Assembly: GCF_019090165.1 (NCBI RefSeq)
Contig: NZ_JAHRIB010000204.1
Location: 1-64,000 of the forward strand
DNA: 64,000 bases
Source: Streptomyces sp. BV286
GTDB lineage: Bacteria; Actinomycetota; Actinomycetes; Streptomycetales; Streptomycetaceae
Direction of reading: 5' to 3'
Shown here: piece by piece, positions 60,329-64,000 of the stretch
How positions within the stretch are numbered: position 1 is the first letter of the stretch
Layout: each line of letters opens with the position of its first letter
The notes under the pieces: generated by a model
Databases searched by the model: none
Told to the model about the DNA's origin: nothing
The model's input: the letters and a program-made list of their open reading frames with translations, nothing else
Translations under genes and position numbers: made by a program

Positions 60329-62413
60329 ATGCCCCTGCCCACCCAGTCCTCCATGGCCCCTGTTCCGAACAGTGGCTCCTCTGCCTTTCGCAGGTCCGCG
60401 CAGCCCTCCATAGGACGCGGCGGCGCCCCGGCCTCGCAGCCGGCACCGACCGCGCAACGCGGCCCGGCACACCTTCCGCCCGCACACACCGCCCTGATCT
60501 GCGTCGCCCTGCCAGGGCTCGCGATCTCCACGAAGGAGGGGCAGCTGACCGGCCACGGACTGGAGGGCTTCTACCGATCGGGCCGGCGCATGCTGTCCCG
60601 GTGCCGGTTGCGGGTGGCGGGGCGTGAGCCGCTCGCTGTCCAGGCCCGGATGATCGCCGCCGACCAGGCACGCTTCGTGGCCACGCTGAGCCTGTCGGCC
60701 GACGGCGGACCCGATCCGGATGTCATGGTCGAACGGACGCGGTACGCCGACGGCACGGAGCGGATCACCCTGCGCAGCGCCGCCCACCGCCCTCTGCGCC
60801 TTCCCGTCGAGCTGGCGCTCGGCACGGACCTGGCCGAACTGGGCGCGATCGCCGCGGGGAGAGCGGGCCCCGACCTGCCGGCCAGCGTCCACGACTCCGG
60901 CATGCGGTGGTCGTGTGCCACCGGGCACTCCGTCGTCACCGCGGACCCGCCGCCCATGGACGCGCTGGCCTCCGCCGGACTACTGCGATGGGAAATCGAA
61001 CTGCCGCCCGGCGGCACCCGAAGTGTGGAGCTGAGAGTGGGCCCGGCCGGAGCGGGCCCCATCCGGGCCGTCGCCCGCGGTGCCCTGAGTCCGCTCGCCC
61101 CGGCACGGGCCGTGGGCGACGACCCCAGGGTCCCGGCGCTCCTGCGTACGAGCATCGAGGACCTCGAGGCACTCCTCCTGCGCGATCCCGTACAGCCGAC
61201 CGACACGCACCTCGCGGCCGGGGCGCCCTGGCGTTGCGGCATGGCACCGGCCGAGTCGCTGGCGGCAGCACGCATGACCCTGCCCCTGGGCACGCGCCTG
61301 GCCGCTGGCACCCTGCGCACCCTCGCCCGTACCCAACTCGTGGGTGCGGGGCCACGGTCCGGTCTGATTCCCGGCCCGCGACGGCAGGCCGGTGCCCTGC
61401 TGCCCCCGAGCTGTACGGGCCAGGAGGCGACCCTGTTGTTTCCCGTGGTACTGGCGGAAGCCCGGCGATGGGGGCTTTCCGAGCCGGAGACGGAAGAGCT
61501 GTTGCCCACGGCCGAGCGTTGTCTGCACTGGCTGCGTACGGCTCTCGGTGACGGCACGTATCTGGCCGACCCGCACCCGGGCGGGCCGTGGCGCTGCGAG
61601 ACCCAGGCACACGCTCACCGGGCCGCATTGCTTGGCGCCGACCTCCTCGACGCGTACGGCAGGGGAGGGGGCGCCGAGTTGCGGCAGCGGGCGGGGAAGA
61701 TGCGGACCGCGTTCCAGGAGGACTTCTGGATCGAGGACAGAGGCGGCGGCAGACCGGCCGCGGCCCGCTTGCCGGGAGGACGGCTCGTGCCCCACTTCGG
61801 TGCCGGCAGTGTCCATCTGCTCGACACCGGCCTGCTCGGCGCCGGCACACCGGCCTCGGGGCTGCTCGACAAGGTGCAGACGGAACAGCTCGCGCGCCTG
61901 CTCGGCGGGCCCGCCATGGACTCGGGATGGGGTTTGCGCAGTCTCGGCGCGAAGGAGGCGGCGTACAACCCGTTCGGGCATCGGAGCGGGGCCGTGCGGG
62001 TCCATGAGACGGCCCTGGCCGTGGCAGGGCTGGCCGCCGCGGGCTACGAGAAGGAGGCCGGTTCACTGCTGCGGGGCCTGCTGGCGGCGGCCGAGGCCTT
62101 CGGCCACCGGCTGCCCGAGATGTATGCGGGGGAGCAGCGTGCCGAAGGCGGCGCCCCGGTACCGCATCCGACGGCCTGCAGACCATCGGCCACATCCGCG
62201 GCCGCCGGCGTCCTCCTGCTCACCTCCCTTGCCGGGATCCGCCCCGACGCCCCGGCGCGCACGGTCACACTGCGCCCGGTCCGCGGCGCTCCCCTGGGGG
62301 AGATCGGACTGACCGGCCTACGGGTCGCGGGTGCAGCCTTCTCCGTACGCGTCAGCAGGCTCGGCCTGGCCATGGTGGAGGAGGCGGCCGAAGGGCTGCA
62401 GCTGGGGGCCTGA
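60329..62413 (+). CDS. Glycogen-debranching-enzyme-like glycosidase (GDE_N_bis / six-hairpin type)
   Basis: 694 residues from the ATG at 60329. An N-terminal domain matches the GDE_N_bis pattern (TALICVALPGLAISTKEGQL, GLEGFYRSGRRMLSRCRLRV, LAVQARMIAADQARFVATLS), followed by a helical (alpha/alpha)6-like region of about 450 residues with GLIPGPRRQAGALLPP and FQEDFWIED. Amylo-alpha-1,6-glucosidase-like proteins act on glycogen branch points; activity here is inferred. The 202 bases upstream carry an imperfect direct repeat (CCTCACACATCG(T/C)CGAG, from about 60256 and 60274). Confidence 0.75.
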   Translation: MPLPTQSSMAPVPNSGSSAFRRSAQPSIGRGGAPASQPAPTAQRGPAHLPPAHTALICVALPGLAISTKEGQLTGHGLEGFYRSGRRMLSRCRLRVAGREPLAVQARMIAADQARFVATLSLSADGGPDPDVMVERTRYADGTERITLRSAAHRPLRLPVELALGTDLAELGAIAAGRAGPDLPASVHDSGMRWSCATGHSVVTADPPPMDALASAGLLRWEIELPPGGTRSVELRVGPAGAGPIRAVARGALSPLAPARAVGDDPRVPALLRTSIEDLEALLLRDPVQPTDTHLAAGAPWRCGMAPAESLAAARMTLPLGTRLAAGTLRTLARTQLVGAGPRSGLIPGPRRQAGALLPPSCTGQEATLLFPVVLAEARRWGLSEPETEELLPTAERCLHWLRTALGDGTYLADPHPGGPWRCETQAHAHRAALLGADLLDAYGRGGGAELRQRAGKMRTAFQEDFWIEDRGGGRPAAARLPGGRLVPHFGAGSVHLLDTGLLGAGTPASGLLDKVQTEQLARLLGGPAMDSGWGLRSLGAKEAAYNPFGHRSGAVRVHETALAVAGLAAAGYEKEAGSLLRGLLAAAEAFGHRLPEMYAGEQRAEGGAPVPHPTACRPSATSAAAGVLLLTSLAGIRPDAPARTVTLRPVRGAPLGEIGLTGLRVAGAAFSVRVSRLGLAMVEEAAEGLQLGA

Positions 62414-62511
62414 CGGCTGCTTGCCGTCGAGTCCGATCCTGCGGAGGGCGGCCGGTGTCCCGTCCGGGAAGCAGCGGATCAGCCACTGAAGCGACCGGCG
62501 AAGGGAGTGTT

Positions 62512-62535
62512 TATCGTCAGGCAGACGACTATGAT
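62512..62535. promoter_or_regulatory. Palindromic operator over the NrtR-type gene promoter
   Basis: TATCGTC-AGGCA-GACGACTAT (62512-62532; TCGTC/GACGA arms) overlaps the -10 TATGAT (62530-62535), 6 bases before the ATG at 62542. Expected autoregulation. Confidence 0.6.
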
Positions 62536-62541
62536 CTCGGC

Positions 62542-63300
62542 ATGCCCTACGACCCGTCAGCCTTCGCACCGTTCGCCGTCACCGTCGACCTGGTCGTGCT
62601 GACCGTGCGTCGTCACGCCCTGTGCGCGCTGGCGGTACGGAGGGGTGAGCCGCCCTTTCAGGGACGGTGGGCGCTGCCCGGCGGCTTCGTGAGGCCGGAC
62701 GAGGACCTCTCGCAGGCCGCGGCTCGGGAATTGCTGGAGGAGACGGGTCTGCGCGCCCACGACCCCGATGCCCCGGTACAGGCGAACGGCGCGCACTTGG
62801 AACAGCTCGCGACCTACGGCGATCCCAAGCGCGACCCGCGGATGAGGGTCGTCAGCGTCGCCCACCTCGCTCTCGCACCCGATCTGCCCGCGCCGCGCCC
62901 GGGCGGAGACGCACACAGCGCACGCTGGGCTCCCGTCGAGGAGCTGCTCCAGCGGGGCGGTTACGGCCGTGACGGTGAACAGGCGGCACCGCTCGCCTTC
63001 GACCATGCCCAGATCCTCGCGGACGGGGTGGAGCGCGCCCGCTCCAAGATCGAGTACTCGTCGCTCGCCACCGCGTTCTGCCCGCCCGAGTTCACGGTCG
63101 GTGAGCTGCGCCGGGTGTACGAGGCGGTGTGGGGAGTGGCCCTCGACCCCCGCAACTTCCACCGCAAGGTGACCGGCACACCGGGCTTTCTCGTCCCCAC
63201 GGGCGGAACGACGACCCGGCAGGGCGGCCGCCCCGCCCAGCTCTTCCGCGCGGGCGGTGCCACGCTGCTCAATCCGCCGATGCTCCGCCCCGAAGTCTGA
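62542..63300 (+). CDS. NrtR-type Nudix-related transcriptional regulator
   Basis: 252 residues from the ATG at 62542; leaderless. Nudix domain with a complete Nudix box: GFVRPDEDLSQAAARELLEE continuing to TGL (G-x5-E-x7-R-E-U-x-E-E-x-G-U). The C-terminal winged-helix segment EYSSLATAFCPPEFTVGELR, then VYEAVWGVALDPRNFHRK, is the NrtR-type DNA-binding domain. NrtR proteins usually sense ADP-ribose and repress NAD genes; here the Nudix residues needed for catalysis are kept, so hydrolase activity is possible. Target genes are not in the window, except possibly its own. Confidence 0.82.
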   Translation: MPYDPSAFAPFAVTVDLVVLTVRRHALCALAVRRGEPPFQGRWALPGGFVRPDEDLSQAAARELLEETGLRAHDPDAPVQANGAHLEQLATYGDPKRDPRMRVVSVAHLALAPDLPAPRPGGDAHSARWAPVEELLQRGGYGRDGEQAAPLAFDHAQILADGVERARSKIEYSSLATAFCPPEFTVGELRRVYEAVWGVALDPRNFHRKVTGTPGFLVPTGGTTTRQGGRPAQLFRAGGATLLNPPMLRPEV

Positions 63301-63333
63301 CACCGTCCGGGGCCGGCCGGTCTCGAGGCCCGC

Positions 63334-63355
63334 GGTCCGGCCAAGTGACCGGACC
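63334..63355 (+). terminator. Weak hairpin after the NrtR-type gene
   Basis: GGTCCGG-N8-CCGGACC, 34 bases after the stop. Confidence 0.5.
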
Positions 63356-63413
63356 GGTAAGGAGTCTGCTCCGGAGCGCACGCACAGTTCCCGAAAAACG
63401 GTACATATCGCGC

Positions 63414-63419
63414 TATCTT
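63414..63419 (+). promoter_or_regulatory. -10 element for the final leaderless gene
   Basis: TATCTT, 7 bases before the GTG at 63427. Confidence 0.5.
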
Positions 63420-63426
63420 GCTTTGG

Positions 63427-64000
63427 GTGATCCAGGCCATCGGACTGACCAGCAGCGCCCGCAAGGAACTTCCCCCCGCTGTCGACGACGTCTCCTTCGA
63501 GGCGCCCGCGGGCCGTGTCACGGCGCTCCTGGGAGCCCCGGACGCAGGCAAGACGACCGTACTCAAGCTCATGCTCGAACTCCAACAAGGTCGTGGAATC
63601 ACCTACTTCAGAGGTCGCCCGCTGCACCGCATCGCCCATCCCTCGCGGGAGGTGGGCGTGCTCCTCGGCGAGGTCCCGGGTCATCCGGCGCGCACGGTCC
63701 GCGGTCAACTCCGCATGCTGTGCGCCGCGGCGGGCGTACCGGCTCGGAGAGCCGACGACGTCCTGGAGGTCGTGGGTCTGGTCAGCCTGCGCGACGAGCG
63801 TCTGGGCACCCTCTCGCGCGGCATGGACCGCCGCCTGGGCCTGGCCTGTGCCCTCCTGTCCGACCCGCACACACTGGTACTCGACGGCGCCACAGACGGG
63901 CTGTCCGCCCGCGAGGCGCGCTGGCTGCACGGGGTTCTGCGTGCCCACGCCGGCGCGGGCGGCACGGTGCTGTTCGCCACGGACGACCCCAAGGAGGCCG
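63427..64000 (+). CDS. ABC transporter ATP-binding protein, 3' end cut off, Walker B glutamate replaced
   Basis: 191 codons are visible; no stop is reached. GTG start, leaderless. Walker A is GAPDAGKTT (residues 36-44), the signature is TLSRGMDRRLGLA, and Walker B is TLVLDGATDGLS: the catalytic Glu after the Asp is Gly154 (normally LVLDEPT). The H-loop region LFATDDPKEA follows at the edge. Typical of the ATPase subunit of exporters with a separate permease gene; the expected permease would lie beyond the window. Confidence 0.82.
   Translation, partial: MIQAIGLTSSARKELPPAVDDVSFEAPAGRVTALLGAPDAGKTTVLKLMLELQQGRGITYFRGRPLHRIAHPSREVGVLLGEVPGHPARTVRGQLRMLCAAAGVPARRADDVLEVVGLVSLRDERLGTLSRGMDRRLGLACALLSDPHTLVLDGATDGLSAREARWLHGVLRAHAGAGGTVLFATDDPKEA

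Overview
This window (about 70% GC or higher, GTG/TTG starts, many leaderless genes, dense Ala/Gly/Arg-rich proteins) comes from a Streptomyces chromosome. The gene order (recA-recX, gluABCD with a two-component pair, miaB, miaA, dapF, a Rel/Spo homologue, hflX, a siderophore cluster, a DinG-type helicase, lexA, nrdR-nrdJ, rnhB, a RecQ fusion) matches, as I remember it, the conserved core arm of Streptomyces chromosomes running from recA toward whiH/hrdB. The species cannot be fixed from the sequence alone.

Layout. 1-2.1 kb: end of recA plus recX. 2.4-5.9 kb: an ArsR-type regulator translationally coupled to a large FtsX-type permease with no ATPase gene, behind a tandem palindromic site. 5.9-7.2 kb: a cysteine dioxygenase-rhodanese operon preceded by a previously unlisted 15-residue cysteine-rich leader peptide. 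7.2-8.9 kb: a flavin monooxygenase. 9.0-14.8 kb: the glutamate importer gluABCD and, divergently, its response regulator and sensor kinase. 14.9-15.9 kb: an orphan TAXI-type binding protein. 16-28 kb: tRNA modification (miaB, miaA), dapF, a HD/synthetase stringent-response protein, a secreted M1 peptidase and hflX, interspersed with small lineage-specific genes.

28-31 kb: two paralogous lipoprotein-type serine proteases. 31-37.9 kb: a four-gene NRPS-independent siderophore (NIS) cluster (aminotransferase, synthetase, acyltransferase, second synthetase); it has neither an N-hydroxylase nor a decarboxylase, and its last gene has a TTA codon. 38-45 kb: DNA-damage and dNTP supply (DinG-like helicase, lexA with its SOS box, nrdR-nrdJ behind a pair of NrdR-like boxes). 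45-50 kb: TerD, a YdbC-like protein, a histidine phosphatase, an ADP-ribosylglycohydrolase and a multi-pass membrane protein. 50.5-53 kb: a drug-efflux/TetR divergon with twin operators. 53-58 kb: rnhB, a small helicase-tail-like protein, a 740-bp repeat-rich gene desert and a RecQ-phosphoribosyltransferase fusion. 58.3-64 kb: a DUF4192 protein, a glycogen-debranching-like protein, an NrtR-type Nudix regulator with an operator over its own promoter, and the start of an ABC ATPase whose Walker B glutamate is replaced.

The most promising leads are the cysteine leader peptide, the minimal siderophore cluster with its probable bldA dependence, the facing DnaA-box pair in the recQ/DUF4192 promoter region, the RecQ-PRTase fusion, and the 24-bp perfect inverted repeat next to a degenerate repeat array in the 54.4-55.2 kb gene desert. 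All functional assignments rest on motif recognition by eye; no database search was run.
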